This document shows positions 8,906 to 17,627 of a DNA stretch of 64,000 nucleotides, in pieces. The position numbers were made by a program, and so were the translations under genes. The notes beneath the pieces were generated by a model that had not been told where the DNA came from, ran no database searches, and saw nothing but the letters and a program-made list of their open reading frames with translations. The stretch comes from Paenibacillus spongiae (GTDB lineage Bacteria; Bacillota; Bacilli; Paenibacillales; Paenibacillaceae): positions 850,501-914,500 of the forward strand of contig NZ_CP091430.1 in the NCBI RefSeq assembly GCF_024734895.1. Direction: 5' to 3'. Each line of letters begins with the position of its first letter. The stretch's first letter is position 1.

Positions 8906-11089
8906 ATGAAAATAGGTAAAATGAGGCTTGTTATTGGTTCTATAGTAATATTTTTTCTAATAATAACCATTTCTATACTGTTTATTTTACCAAAAATAGA
9001 CAAATCAGGTGAAAATTCGACAACTACCGTAAAGAATACTTTAGATTATGTAAGCAAGGTGGATAAGAATGCTTTTTATGTTTTGGAGAATGGCCAGTGG
9101 AATAAAGTTTTTGTGAAGGGCGTCAATTTGGGTGCCGGCAAACCGGGAGCTTTCCCGGGAGAAGTTGCGATTACCTATGATGAATATTATAGATGGTTTG
9201 GTTATATCTCCGAAATGAATGCAAACACAATCAGAGTTTACACGATACAACGACCTCAATTCTATAATGCTCTCTATGATTTCAATCGAAATGCTGAAGA
9301 AAAGGGCAAGAAACCTATTTATATTTTCCATGGGGTTTGGATCGATGAGACCGACATTATAACTATCGATGATTCGTTTGGCAATGATGACAAAATTCTA
9401 AACGATATGATTGCGACCACTACGGATATCATTGATATTTTGCATGGGAACAACTATTTGCCCGTTAATAAAGGACATGCAGACGGTAACTATACTTCGG
9501 ATGTGTCCAAGTATGTCATCGGATGGATTCTAGGCTTAGAGTGGGAACCCTCTCTTGTCGTAAACACGAATACGAACAACCCTCAGCGCAGCAACTATAA
9601 CGGCAAATACCTTTATACGGAGGGTGCATCGCCTTTCGAGGCATTTCTTGCTGAAGTGGGAGACAAGCTTATCGACTATGAAACGTCCACATACAACATG
9701 CAGAGTCCGGTTGCGTTCTCGAATTGGGTAACGACAGATCCATTGAAGCATCCGAATGAGCCCTATAAGAACGAAGATCTGGTCGAAGTTAACGTAGAAC
9801 ATATCAAATGGCGCGATAGCTATAAGCCCGGCATGTTCGCCTCTTATCATGTTTATCCCTATTATCCCGATACGTTCAGCTATCAGACGGACTACATTAC
9901 ATATAAAGATAAGGATGGGAAACTAAACCCCTACTTGGCCTATTTAGAGGAGATTAAACAATTCCATTCGATGCCTGTGGTGATATCGGAATTCGGTATT
10001 CCGGCTTCACGCGGCAAGGCGCATGAAAACCGAATAACGGGCTTCAATCAAGGGTTCATCGATGAACGCACGCAAGGCGAAATGCTGGTAAGCATGATGA
10101 AAGATATACACGCTGCCGAGCTGGCCGGAGGGATCGTCTTTTCGTGGCAGGATGAATGGTTTAAGCGAACGTGGAATAACAATGATCTGGATATGCCGGA
10201 CTCGCGTCCATACTGGCAGAATACCCAGACGAATGAGCAGCATTTCGGCCTATTGGCGTTTGATCCCGGAAGCGAGAGAACCGTCAGCTATATCGATGGC
10301 GAGTTTGAGGATTGGAAAGACGATACGCCGCTTTATGAAGACGATAAGCTCAAGTTATATGTCAAGAACGACGAAGGCTATGTATATCTGATGGTAGATG
10401 CGGAGAATTACGACTTTGAGAAGGACACCATATTAATCCCGATCGATACGATAGACGGTCAGGGGAATAAGGGCTTCCCGCAATATGGAGCAACGTTCGG
10501 CAAGGATGCGGACTTCGTCGTGAAAATTCACGGGCCGAACGATTCCCGCGTTCTGGTCGATGCCTATTACGATAATTACTATTTCCGCTATGCGGTTCAA
10601 ACCGATCTGATTGACGCCGTACCGTCATTTCATAAGAAGAATACAGGGGTGTTTAACCCGATCAGGCTTGGCTTGAATAAACAATTCGTCGTTCCCGGGC
10701 TCAATACAGAAGTTCCGTTTACCGGATATGAAACAGGACTTCTCAAATACGGGATCGCGAATCCGGACAGCCCTGACTTTAATTCCTTAAGCGACTTCTA
10801 CCATAACAATGGGAAAGTGGAAATTAGAATTCCATGGCAGCTGCTCAACGTTATGGACCCCTCCAAGAAATATGTCATCGACGATATGTACGCCCGCGGA
10901 AAAATAACGGAATTAAAGGTGAAGGGCATGAGCTTTGGGGTGGAGCATATCAAGCAGGGCATGACAAAGGGCGCTCAGAATCTGACCATGACCGAATATG
11001 ACTGGAAGGAATGGGAGCATCCCACATTCCACGAAAGATTGAAGCCTTCCTATTTCATACTGCAGCAAGGGTTCTTGGGGTTCGATTGA
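8906..11089 (+). CDS. Membrane-anchored TIM-barrel glycoside hydrolase-like protein with C-terminal CBM9-like domain
   Basis: A 727-residue protein with an uncleaved N-terminal membrane anchor (about residues 7-28), so the bulk is outside. Residues ~60-450 form a clan-A barrel: VFVKGVNLGAGKPG, NANTIRVYT, the acid/base strand WILGLEWEP (about 207-215), and the nucleophile strand VVISEFG (about 359-365). This resembles glucanosyltransferases and beta-glycosidases. Residues ~465-725 carry an IDGEFEDW...LKLYVKNDEGYVYLMVD pattern like CBM9/DOMON-type sugar-binding domains. It is the first gene of a four-gene operon with a related protein, a HEAT protein and a GT2 synthase, so it probably trims, transfers or guides the polysaccharide made by the synthase. 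Confidence 0.75.
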   Translation: MKIGKMRLVIGSIVIFFLIITISILFILPKIDKSGENSTTTVKNTLDYVSKVDKNAFYVLENGQWNKVFVKGVNLGAGKPGAFPGEVAITYDEYYRWFGYISEMNANTIRVYTIQRPQFYNALYDFNRNAEEKGKKPIYIFHGVWIDETDIITIDDSFGNDDKILNDMIATTTDIIDILHGNNYLPVNKGHADGNYTSDVSKYVIGWILGLEWEPSLVVNTNTNNPQRSNYNGKYLYTEGASPFEAFLAEVGDKLIDYETSTYNMQSPVAFSNWVTTDPLKHPNEPYKNEDLVEVNVEHIKWRDSYKPGMFASYHVYPYYPDTFSYQTDYITYKDKDGKLNPYLAYLEEIKQFHSMPVVISEFGIPASRGKAHENRITGFNQGFIDERTQGEMLVSMMKDIHAAELAGGIVFSWQDEWFKRTWNNNDLDMPDSRPYWQNTQTNEQHFGLLAFDPGSERTVSYIDGEFEDWKDDTPLYEDDKLKLYVKNDEGYVYLMVDAENYDFEKDTILIPIDTIDGQGNKGFPQYGATFGKDADFVVKIHGPNDSRVLVDAYYDNYYFRYAVQTDLIDAVPSFHKKNTGVFNPIRLGLNKQFVVPGLNTEVPFTGYETGLLKYGIANPDSPDFNSLSDFYHNNGKVEIRIPWQLLNVMDPSKKYVIDDMYARGKITELKVKGMSFGVEHIKQGMTKGAQNLTMTEYDWKEWEHPTFHERLKPSYFILQQGFLGFD

Positions 11090-11123
11090 CCGTGTGAATA
11101 ACTGGGACAATAAGGAGCAGAGC

Positions 11124-14100
11124 ATGAAGAAAAGACCGATCAAAATTCGATATATCGTTCTTATAGCAATATTAATCGGGGCAACAGCACCTTTCATCAT
11201 ATGGTTCCTTACCCCCAAGACAAATCTTGATATGGTTGTGATCAATAAAACCTTCCCGGCCGTTTCCAATGCATCCGGTACAACGACGGAGCTCGATTAC
11301 AGCAAACAGCGCGGACTGTTCTGGCTTGCAAGCTATCTGCGCATCCATAATCCTGCCACGGATAAAGCGTATGACGGCAAAAAAGATTACCACGGAAACT
11401 TCCTCTCCGATGGGAAACTGGTGGGAAGACCGCTGGAGAAAGCGGAACATGTACCGGATCTGATCTATATATCGGATGCCTACGGGACAGGTAATTCCAG
11501 AGTGAACGGCGTTGAACCGAAGGGGATCTCCGGTTTGACCGTCGATGAGATCAGCTTCATTACGACCAGCTATGCCAAGGGTGCGACCGTCATAGGAGAG
11601 TACAATATTGCGGGAGATCCCACGAAGCCAAATGTATCGAAAGAGTTAGAGGACCTATTCGGCGTTCGCTTTACGGGATGGGCGGGCAAGTTTTTCTCCG
11701 ACTTATCGTCTACAGAGGATGTTCCGAACTGGATCCGAATGATCTATGAACAGCAATACGGCAAGGAATGGCGATTGACGGGCGGGGGAATCGTAATCGC
11801 CGGCAATGATCGAATCCTAATCCTGCAGCGCGGCAAGGACTTTACGAAGCAATCCATCCAGCTATCCATGTCTGAGGAGCAGGCCAAGGCCTATAATACG
11901 GAAACGATTGATTACTATAACTGGTTTGAAATTGTCGAGCCGACCGATGAAGAGTCGGTCATCGCTTCCTACGATTTGAATGTGACCAAAGCAGGAGAGG
12001 AACAGCTCAAGCGGCTGGGACTGAATAGTAAGTTCCCGGCCATCATCGCCAATCAAACGGGTAATAAGTCGTCTTATTACTTTGCCGGCGATTTCAGCGA
12101 CTATAAGGAGCCTGAGAAGATAAAGGTTTTTAAAGGCGCGGCCGCGTTATATCGAATGTTCAGCGTGAAGAGCGAAGGGGACAATACCTATTTTTATTGG
12201 AATTTCTATGTGCCGCTGATGTCCAAGGTGTTAAAGGATATAGAGCCTATGGATGGAAGCGTGAAATTCAAGGCCGAGACAGCGACCGCTCAAGACGGTA
12301 CTCGGCTAGTATCGAAGATTGCGAATAATAAGCTGGCTGTGTATCAAGATGGCGCTTGGAATGATCTGTATGTCAAGGGCGTTAATATAGGCAACGCATT
12401 GCCAGGTACGGCCGAAGGAAGCTTTCCGGATGAACCGACCCTATATATGCAGTGGCTGGAGGAAATCGGCGCGATGAATGCCAACGCCATACGCGTATAT
12501 ACATTGATGCCTGCCGGATTTTACCGTGCGCTTGATATTTATAACTCCAATCATCCGGACAAGAAGCTTTACTTCTTCCAGAATATATCGCCGAGCAGTG
12601 AACCGCCGTCAGGCAATTTCCTTGACAAAGGGTACAACGAAGCTTACGGCAAGGAAGCCGAGGATATTATTAACGCCATTCACGGGAATGCCAGGCTGAG
12701 CATCGATGATGGTCAAGACGCTGATTTATATAGGAATGATGTTTCCGGTTATATGCTTGGCTACTTCGTTGACCCGGGCCTCAGCCCAAGTCATGTCATG
12801 GCAACGGATGCCGCCAATCCGTCATTCAAGTATATAGGCGAGTATGTTTCATCCGGCGCTAACGCAACGCCCACCGAGTCGTGGCTGGCATCGGTAAGCG
12901 ATGCCATCTATCAATACGAGCAGACGAATTACAAGATGCAGCATCCCGCAGCCATCGTCAGCATTCCGGAGCTGGACACGCTTAACCATGTTAAATCCAA
13001 CCCGATCCGGCTGGACGATGCCGTTGCGGTCGACATGAATCATATTGATATTTCAAGCAAGGCGATAAGCGGATTCTTCGGAGCGTACAATATCTACCCT
13101 GACCGTCCCGGATTCATGACGGGCGATACGGACCTTGCAAAGCCTGCCTATGCCGGCTACAAGCAATACTTGAACGATTTGATGAAGACGCAGAAGAAAT
13201 ATCCGGTCTTAATTAGCGAATTCGGGCTTTCAACCAGCATGGGAGCATCGGAGATCGCCGCAACTGGCTATCGGGACGGCCAGCATAGCGAGTCGCAGCA
13301 AGGAGAAGGCATCGTTGCGATGCTGGACATCATCCGAGAGAGCGGCAGCATGGGCGGCCTTATTTATGAATGGGCTGACGGATGGGGGAAGAGCAGCCGG
13401 TTCACGTCCTCGTTGATGATCCCTTACAAACAGGGAAGCCGGTGGCATAATCGCATCGACCCTGCACAAAATTATGGCATCCTAGCGTTGGAGTCCGAGG
13501 CACCTAAGGAGTATGCCATGACTTTGCACGCATCGGATCCCCTGCAATCGATCGCTTATGCCTCTGACGAATCCTTCTTCTATATAACGGCCGCTTTCAG
13601 CAAGCTGCCGGACTTTAACAAGAAGAACATGATGATTTATCTGGATACTGTGGATAGAAAGAACGGCGAATATATGTTAGCCCCCGATGTGAATGAGAAC
13701 TGGTCCGGTACCGAGTTCAGCATCCATATACGAAATCAACAGGAAGCCGAATTGCTGGTCGTACCCGATTATAATGCGAGCAAGGGGTCCTACTTCACTT
13801 CGGTGTCCACATCCGGCATTTTCGAACGAATGGTTCGGAAGCTCTCGGACGAATATAAAACCGCCGCCGGTGAAACGATCCCGGCCAAATACGAGGATGG
13901 TTCCGCCTTAATTCCGGGCAGCTTCGAAGAGAGCGGCAGCCAATTTTATTTTGAAGGAAATACGCTCTATGTAAGAATTCCATGGGCTAGATTGAATTTC
14001 ACGGATCCGTCAAGCTTGCTGGTCTTGAATGACGATAAGAACAAAGGCTTAATCGAGAACGCCAAAGATACGCTTACCGTCAGGATGACGGATGGTATCG

Positions 14101-14282
14101 TGGCCTCATTGGTCATTATGGACCGAGCTACGTTACAGGTGGACTACCACTTTCCGGAAAGCGTCACTTCTTCAGGCTACAGAACGTTTACATGGAATAC
14201 CTGGGAAGTGCCCCATTACGTTTCACGGCATAAAAAGAGTTATGACATGATTCAAGCCTATTTTGGAGGAGGGGAACAATGA
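11124..14282 (+). CDS. Membrane-anchored two-domain protein: unknown N-terminal domain plus degenerate GH barrel and CBM-like domain
   Basis: A 1052-residue protein with a membrane anchor at about residues 10-30. AAGGAG favours ATG 11124 over GTG 11094. Residues ~35-370 are an unrecognised alpha/beta domain containing DLIYISDAYGTG. Residues ~410-770 are a barrel homologous to the preceding protein (LYVKGVNIGNALPG, NANAIRVYT, VLISEFG). At the acid/base strand it reads GYFVDPGLSPS where the partner has GWILGLEWEPS, so both glutamates are gone (to G and S). The barrel may be non-catalytic and sugar-binding. The C-terminal ~280 residues match the CBM9-like part of the partner. The last codons overlap the HEAT gene by 4 bases. 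Confidence 0.72.
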   Translation: MKKRPIKIRYIVLIAILIGATAPFIIWFLTPKTNLDMVVINKTFPAVSNASGTTTELDYSKQRGLFWLASYLRIHNPATDKAYDGKKDYHGNFLSDGKLVGRPLEKAEHVPDLIYISDAYGTGNSRVNGVEPKGISGLTVDEISFITTSYAKGATVIGEYNIAGDPTKPNVSKELEDLFGVRFTGWAGKFFSDLSSTEDVPNWIRMIYEQQYGKEWRLTGGGIVIAGNDRILILQRGKDFTKQSIQLSMSEEQAKAYNTETIDYYNWFEIVEPTDEESVIASYDLNVTKAGEEQLKRLGLNSKFPAIIANQTGNKSSYYFAGDFSDYKEPEKIKVFKGAAALYRMFSVKSEGDNTYFYWNFYVPLMSKVLKDIEPMDGSVKFKAETATAQDGTRLVSKIANNKLAVYQDGAWNDLYVKGVNIGNALPGTAEGSFPDEPTLYMQWLEEIGAMNANAIRVYTLMPAGFYRALDIYNSNHPDKKLYFFQNISPSSEPPSGNFLDKGYNEAYGKEAEDIINAIHGNARLSIDDGQDADLYRNDVSGYMLGYFVDPGLSPSHVMATDAANPSFKYIGEYVSSGANATPTESWLASVSDAIYQYEQTNYKMQHPAAIVSIPELDTLNHVKSNPIRLDDAVAVDMNHIDISSKAISGFFGAYNIYPDRPGFMTGDTDLAKPAYAGYKQYLNDLMKTQKKYPVLISEFGLSTSMGASEIAATGYRDGQHSESQQGEGIVAMLDIIRESGSMGGLIYEWADGWGKSSRFTSSLMIPYKQGSRWHNRIDPAQNYGILALESEAPKEYAMTLHASDPLQSIAYASDESFFYITAAFSKLPDFNKKNMMIYLDTVDRKNGEYMLAPDVNENWSGTEFSIHIRNQQEAELLVVPDYNASKGSYFTSVSTSGIFERMVRKLSDEYKTAAGETIPAKYEDGSALIPGSFEESGSQFYFEGNTLYVRIPWARLNFTDPSSLLVLNDDKNKGLIENAKDTLTVRMTDGIVASLVIMDRATLQVDYHFPESVTSSGYRTFTWNTWEVPHYVSRHKKSYDMIQAYFGGGEQ

Positions 14283-15325
14283 CAAGAGAAGCCACACTGC
14301 TATTAATCATATCAGGGGGATTATTCGCATTCTTCTTTCTAGCCATTATTTGTAGTTGGTTCTATAGCTACTTCCGTGAATTAAATACAAATAAAGTAAG
14401 AAGGCAGCTGGTAGAAATGGTCTCTTCCTACTTCAAAGCAAACCATGAAATCAAACCCAAAGTGCTTGAGCGGATCAATGCCTATGTCGGAAGAAGCGCC
14501 GGAAGAAAAGATATATTGATTCATGTCCTTATTGGTTACGGTCCTGAATTCATGGATAACAATCAGGAACAGCTCATGGAATTTTACGACGCGGCAGGAA
14601 TCAAAGCTTTCCTAATAAAGGGGCTTCATGCAAAGAGCGATAACAGGAAGTCTCTGGCCTGCCGGTATTTAGGGGAATTGAAGGTTAAGGACACTGAACC
14701 TTATATTCTTGAACTGATTAGTTCCAAGAATAATGATGTCATCTACAACGTATTGCTCGCCCTTTCAAAGCTTGGGGATACGAAAGGGTTCGTGCAAATA
14801 TTTACGCATCATTCCGAGAATATTAACATTTCCTCCAGAGCCATTATCGAGGTTATTTCCGTGTTCAATGGTTCGGTCGAGGATTTATTCAAACAAACAT
14901 TCGATTCGAGCGACGATTATATCCGTGGAGTACTTATCAAGGCTGCGGCTGATTATCGAATCGAAGGTTTGAGACCGTACTTCGTCGACCATCTCAAGAG
15001 CGACGATAAGAACATCCGGATCGCCTCGATACGGGCGCTGTGCGAGCTTAAAGATCGGGATGACGAACGGCATATTATTCCGCTGCTTGAGGACAAAGAT
15101 TGGGAGGTCCGGGCTGCCGCGGCAAAGGAGCTGGAGAAGCTCGGGACGAGCAGCAGCTTCACGGCACTGGAGAAAACCACCGGGGATCGTGTTTGGTGGG
15201 TAAGACATAATGCCGCCAAAACGCTCATCCTCATCCCGGGCGGGAAGGAATATGCTTCTAGAATCATCGACGGCGATGATCAATACGCGCGGGAAGCAAT
15301 TGTCAGCGTGATTGAATTGATGTGA
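14279..15325 (+). CDS. HEAT-repeat protein with N-terminal membrane anchor
   Basis: A 348-residue protein. Residues ~4-25 are a hydrophobic anchor (LLLIISGGLFAFFFLAIICS), and the rest is helical and probably cytoplasmic. From about residue 115 to the end there are repeated HEAT/PBS-type pairs, for example KSLACRYLGELKVKDTEPYILELI, IRIASIRALCELKDRDDERHIIPLL and VRAAAAKELEKLG. HEAT arrays are protein-binding scaffolds. Sitting between extracellular glycosidase-like proteins and the GT2 synthase, it is likely a regulator or assembly factor of the synthase. It is translationally coupled to the preceding gene (ATGA). Confidence 0.8.
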   Translation: MTREATLLLIISGGLFAFFFLAIICSWFYSYFRELNTNKVRRQLVEMVSSYFKANHEIKPKVLERINAYVGRSAGRKDILIHVLIGYGPEFMDNNQEQLMEFYDAAGIKAFLIKGLHAKSDNRKSLACRYLGELKVKDTEPYILELISSKNNDVIYNVLLALSKLGDTKGFVQIFTHHSENINISSRAIIEVISVFNGSVEDLFKQTFDSSDDYIRGVLIKAAADYRIEGLRPYFVDHLKSDDKNIRIASIRALCELKDRDDERHIIPLLEDKDWEVRAAAAKELEKLGTSSSFTALEKTTGDRVWWVRHNAAKTLILIPGGKEYASRIIDGDDQYAREAIVSVIELM

Positions 15326-15361
15326 TCCAAATACGGTGGACTAAAGGTGGTATACATATCC

Positions 15362-16792
15362 ATGTACCTGCTCCGAATGCTTATCATATACTTTAGTGAA
15401 TTTTGCATGCTGTACACAATCGGGATCTATACGTTCTACAATGGCCAGATGCTCATCGCTTTCTTCGATATCTTTAGTTATTTCAAGAAAATGAAAGTGT
15501 CGGATTATAGAAGGTATGTCGAATCGAAGAATATGATTCCGATCTCGATCATCGTGCCTGCTTATAATGAAGAGAAGACCATTGTGGACAATATTAAATC
15601 GCTGCTTGCCTTAAATTATTACGAGTACGAAATTATTATTGTGAATGATGGCTCGAATGATTCGACGAAAGAGAAGATCATCAACGAGTTTAATTTGAAG
15701 AAAGTCAATCAGCCCGTTATGCAGAGCTTAGCGACGAAGGAAGTGCTCGGCATCTACCGCAACAACGAATACGAGCGATTGATCTTCGTCGATAAATTAA
15801 ACGGCGGCAAGGCCGATGCGCTCAACGCCGGCATTAATGTTTCGGTGTATCCGATCTTTGCCTGTATCGATGCCGATTCGATCCTGGAGAATGATGCGCT
15901 GATCAAGCTGACGATGCTGTTCGTCGAGAAGCCCGAGACGGTCGCGGTGGGCGGCATCGTCAGGATCGCCAATGGCTCCGTCATCAAAGACGGCAAGCTT
16001 ATGGAGATGAAGCTTCCTAAAAGCAAAATCGCCACCTTTCAGATCGTTGAATATTTCCGTGCCTTTCTTACGGGCCGCACCAGCTTGAGCAGGTTGAATT
16101 CGATCCTGATTATTTCCGGGGCATTCGGCGCGTTCAATAAGAAGGCTGTTATCGAATGCGGCGGCTATAAGGTGAACACAATCGGCGAAGATATGGATAT
16201 TATCGTAAGACTGCATAAATTTATGAAAGACCAGAAGAGAAAATACAGAATACAGTTTCTGGCGGACCCGATCTGTTGGACCCAAGCGCCTGAATCGCTG
16301 AAGGATCTCAGGGCGCAGCGCAGAAGATGGCAAATTGGATTATTCGATACGTTAATGAACTATAAATCGATGCTGTTCAACCGCAAATACGGCACGATTG
16401 GCATGGTAACGCTGCCCTATTATTGGATATTCGAATTGATCGGCCCGATCGTCGAATCTCTCGGCTACATTATCATACCGTTAGCTTACCTGTTTGGTTT
16501 GCTGCAGTTTGATAGTTTTATCCTATTTATTGCGGTTGCCTTCATGTTGGGAACGACTTTATCCATGGGCAGTATCTTATTGGAGCAGGTCACCTTTCGC
16601 AAATATTCCACTTTCAAGGAAACAATGTTGCTGGTCTTGTTCGCGCTAATCGAGAATTTGGGTTACCGGCAGCTGACCATCCTTTATCGCGTGGAAGGCA
16701 TCTTCAAATTCAGGAAGGGACGCCATTCCTGGGGAACGATCAATAGGAAGCAATTCGGATCGAAAGAGAAGGAAAAAAGCGTGAATATGTAG
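15362..16792 (+). CDS. Processive family 2 glycosyltransferase (polysaccharide synthase)
   Basis: A 476-residue membrane GT2 enzyme. One N-terminal helix (about 6-26) precedes the GT-A domain: SIIVPAYNEEKTI near residue 62, FACIDADS (DXD) near 167, GEDMD with the catalytic base near 275, and QRRRWQIG near 317 (Q/RXXRW, typical of processive enzymes). Four or so C-terminal helices follow. The layout matches IcaA/PgaC, hyaluronan and cellulose-type synthases, so it probably polymerises and exports a beta-linked glycan from a UDP-sugar. ATG 15362 is preferred with AAAGGTGG upstream; GTG 15347 is possible. It is the last gene of the operon. Confidence 0.88.
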   Translation: MYLLRMLIIYFSEFCMLYTIGIYTFYNGQMLIAFFDIFSYFKKMKVSDYRRYVESKNMIPISIIVPAYNEEKTIVDNIKSLLALNYYEYEIIIVNDGSNDSTKEKIINEFNLKKVNQPVMQSLATKEVLGIYRNNEYERLIFVDKLNGGKADALNAGINVSVYPIFACIDADSILENDALIKLTMLFVEKPETVAVGGIVRIANGSVIKDGKLMEMKLPKSKIATFQIVEYFRAFLTGRTSLSRLNSILIISGAFGAFNKKAVIECGGYKVNTIGEDMDIIVRLHKFMKDQKRKYRIQFLADPICWTQAPESLKDLRAQRRRWQIGLFDTLMNYKSMLFNRKYGTIGMVTLPYYWIFELIGPIVESLGYIIIPLAYLFGLLQFDSFILFIAVAFMLGTTLSMGSILLEQVTFRKYSTFKETMLLVLFALIENLGYRQLTILYRVEGIFKFRKGRHSWGTINRKQFGSKEKEKSVNM

Positions 16793-16836
16793 AGACCCTA
16801 CATTCCGCATCATGACGCCGCTTAAGTCGCGAACGT

Positions 16837-16867
16837 AACCGCAAGGACACTGTCCATGCGGTTTTCT
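16837..16867 (+). terminator. Terminator of the polysaccharide operon
   Basis: A nested hairpin: AACCGCA / TGCGGTT (16837-16843 and 16857-16863) outside, GGAC / GTCC inside with an ACT loop, followed by a TTTTCTTCT tract. Confidence 0.7.
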
Positions 16868-16954
16868 TCTATTTTACGCCAGATCGAGGCACACGCTGAC
16901 CGTTATAAAACGAAGTAAAGGCAGTGACACGCTGCCTATTTTTACTAAAAAAGG

Positions 16955-17011
16955 TTTCCATATTACGATATATCGTATAGAATCTAATTAATGCGATATA
17001 TCGTAATATGG
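16955..17011 (+). promoter_or_regulatory. PadR operator-promoter region with an 18-bp perfect inverted repeat
   Basis: CCATATTACGATATATCG (16958-16975) and its exact complement (16994-17011) are separated by 18 bases. Each arm contains the palindrome CGATATATCG, which the left arm extends to TACGATATATCGTA. A plausible promoter is TTTCCA (16955-16960), 17 bases, TAGAAT (16978-16983), so the left palindrome sits in the spacer and the right arm just downstream. This is the layout of an autorepressor site for the adjacent padR-type gene. Confidence 0.75.
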
Positions 17012-17024
17012 AGGTGATCAAGAC

Positions 17025-17627
17025 ATGACAGAATCATGGAAACAGGAAGAACGTTTGTTTCTGCATTTGGGCAATGAGAGGGAGACCGGCGGCTCAGGAA
17101 GAAGGTATTTCAGCCGGGGCGGGGTGAAGTATGCGCTGCTGGAGCTGCTCCTGCAGGAGAACATGCACGGCTATCAAATGATGAAGGCGCTGGAGGAGCA
17201 GTCGGGCGGAACCTATAAGCCGAGTGCGGGCTCGATCTATCCGACGCTGCAGATGCTGCGCGATCAGGGCTTTGTAACCGCATCCAAGGTAGAAGGCAAG
17301 AAGGTCTTCCGGATTACCGATGAAGGCAGGACCTATCTGCTCGAGGAGAAGGAGAACGAAGAGAAGACGGACGCAGGCGAACAGGGCAATGAACGCGATG
17401 ATCAGCGTTTTGCAGACGAGGAAGAGGGCAGGCCGGAGGGCGTTCGGAGGAACCGCAGGTTGACGCCCAAGGGCAAGGAACTGCTGCATCTGCTGAAGGC
17501 TGCGGAGCGTGCGGCGCTTGTCGACCCGGACAAGGCGGAGGCGCTTCGCGCTTCGCTTCGCCATCTGCTCGAGTCCCTTCGGCAAATTACGGAGGACGCG
17601 GACCGCGGAGGGGAGGAGTACCGATGA
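17025..17627 (+). CDS. PadR-family transcriptional regulator
   Basis: A 200-residue regulator. The winged helix spans about residues 33-110 (VKYALLELLLQENMHGYQMMKALEEQSGGTYKPSAGSIYPTLQMLRDQGFV). The charged region ~110-150 is unusual for the family and may be a flexible insert. A C-terminal helical dimerisation part follows. It shares a 4-base overlap with the ABC exporter, and a strong inverted repeat lies just upstream. By analogy with LmrR-type PadR proteins, it probably represses the exporter until a toxic ligand binds. Confidence 0.88.
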   Translation: MTESWKQEERLFLHLGNERETGGSGRRYFSRGGVKYALLELLLQENMHGYQMMKALEEQSGGTYKPSAGSIYPTLQMLRDQGFVTASKVEGKKVFRITDEGRTYLLEEKENEEKTDAGEQGNERDDQRFADEEEGRPEGVRRNRRLTPKGKELLHLLKAAERAALVDPDKAEALRASLRHLLESLRQITEDADRGGEEYR

